DNA of 6,202 bases from Bacteroidota bacterium. GTDB taxonomy: Bacteria > Bacteroidota > Ignavibacteria > Ignavibacteriales > Ignavibacteriaceae. Of this stretch, positions 5,999 to 6,202 are shown in pieces. The stretch covers positions 1 to 6,202 of the forward strand of contig JADFGB010000072.1 in NCBI GenBank assembly GCA_022567875.1, written 5' to 3'. Position numbers and translations under genes: made by a program. The notes below the pieces were generated by a model. The model saw only the letters and a program-made list of their open reading frames with translations. It searched no databases and was not told the origin of the DNA. How positions within the stretch are numbered: position 1 is the stretch's first letter; each line of letters begins with the position of its first letter.

Positions 5999-6202
5999 TT
6001 ATCCTTTACCAAATTTTATATAAAGATATATGCCGAGAATAATTCCAACAATTTCAAATGTCCAATCTAAATATGGATCCCACCAAATATGACTTGGCCA
6101 TTGTTTATATTCTCTATATCCTTCCCATGCTACAGTTAATATAACTCCAATCCATAGATTATTAAAAATAGTTGAAATTAACCAGACGCTTGCGATTCCC
6201 AT
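5999..6202 (-). CDS. Small two-helix membrane protein, possibly cut by the right edge
   Basis: Sixty-seven residues are visible. A hydrophobic stretch at about 4-26 and a second at about 49-62 are likely membrane helices. Between them lies a polar, tryptophan-rich loop with WEGYREYKQWP at 26-36 and WWDPYLDW at 40-47. The arrangement of acidic residues next to helices loosely recalls small VanZ-like or phage inner-membrane proteins, but this is not a firm family match. The first methionine occupies the last three bases of the window, so the true start may lie outside and the protein may be longer. It stops at TAA 6001-5999, one base before the GTG of the next gene, and so heads the visible part of the right-hand operon. 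The function is unknown. Confidence 0.6.
   Translation of the reverse strand: MGIASVWLISTIFNNLWIGVILTVAWEGYREYKQWPSHIWWDPYLDWTFEIVGIILGIYLYIKFGKG
6002..6007 (-). promoter_or_regulatory. Shine-Dalgarno site deciding the GTG start at 5997
   Basis: AAAGGA on the minus strand lies four bases before GTG 5997 and overlaps the stop region of the upstream gene. No comparable motif serves the alternative TTG at 6012, so it argues for the shorter protein. Confidence 0.5.

Noticed and set aside
5998..6012. TTG at 6012 as start of the small ORF
   Set aside because: TTG is a rarer start and overlaps the upstream gene by 14 bases; GTG 5997 has an AAAGGA site and one-base spacing.
5870..6070. Plus-strand ORF of 66 codons
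   Set aside because: It is antisense to two tightly coupled minus-strand genes and lacks motifs or a convincing ribosome binding site.

Overview
This AT-rich window reads almost entirely on the minus strand and splits into two blocks that do not belong to the same transcription unit. It looks like bacterial (Bacteroidota/Ignavibacteriota-like) chromosomal DNA on the left, joined near position 3725 to a compact, phage-like or otherwise laterally acquired cassette on the right. The taxonomic guess rests on the AT-rich codon choice, the lack of Shine-Dalgarno sequences before the left-hand genes, and the kinds of gene present. It is tentative.

Left block (1 to about 3726, read right to left). 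First comes the C-terminal fifth of an AI-2E/PerM-type membrane transporter. It is followed by a complete cytoplasmic GH13 alpha-amylase-family enzyme (1997-3469), a DPM1-like family 2 glycosyltransferase (1298-1984), and a two-domain protein running off the left edge (1237 to 1). That last protein fuses a TIGR04283-type glycosyltransferase to a TIGR04282 (DUF2064) nucleotidyltransferase-like domain. These two families are known as 'rSAM/selenodomain-associated transferases 2 and 1' and have been linked to arsenosugar-type biosynthesis. Short gaps (12-60 bp) and the shared strand suggest a carbohydrate or glycoconjugate operon.

Right block (about 3725-6202). Five tightly packed genes are co-directional and overlap or abut: a small two-helix membrane protein cut by the right edge, a 64-residue unknown, a Gfo/Idh/MocA oxidoreductase, a compact zinc-type medium-chain dehydrogenase, and a 75-codon ORF that seems to be a truncated conserved protein. 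Junctions are ATGA overlaps or 1-nt gaps, and two starts carry AAAGG-type ribosome binding sites. This packing is typical of phage auxiliary modules. The two dehydrogenases probably act in one pathway on a sugar, polyol or related substrate, which the sequence does not identify.

The junction is the most informative point. Within a few bases, the transporter loses about four fifths of its N-terminal side and the 75-codon ORF loses its apparent continuation. Either an element inserted by recombination, or the window is a chimeric metagenome assembly. No integrase, transposase, tRNA, CRISPR array or clear attachment repeat is visible to decide. No stretch longer than 300 bases lacks a gene.
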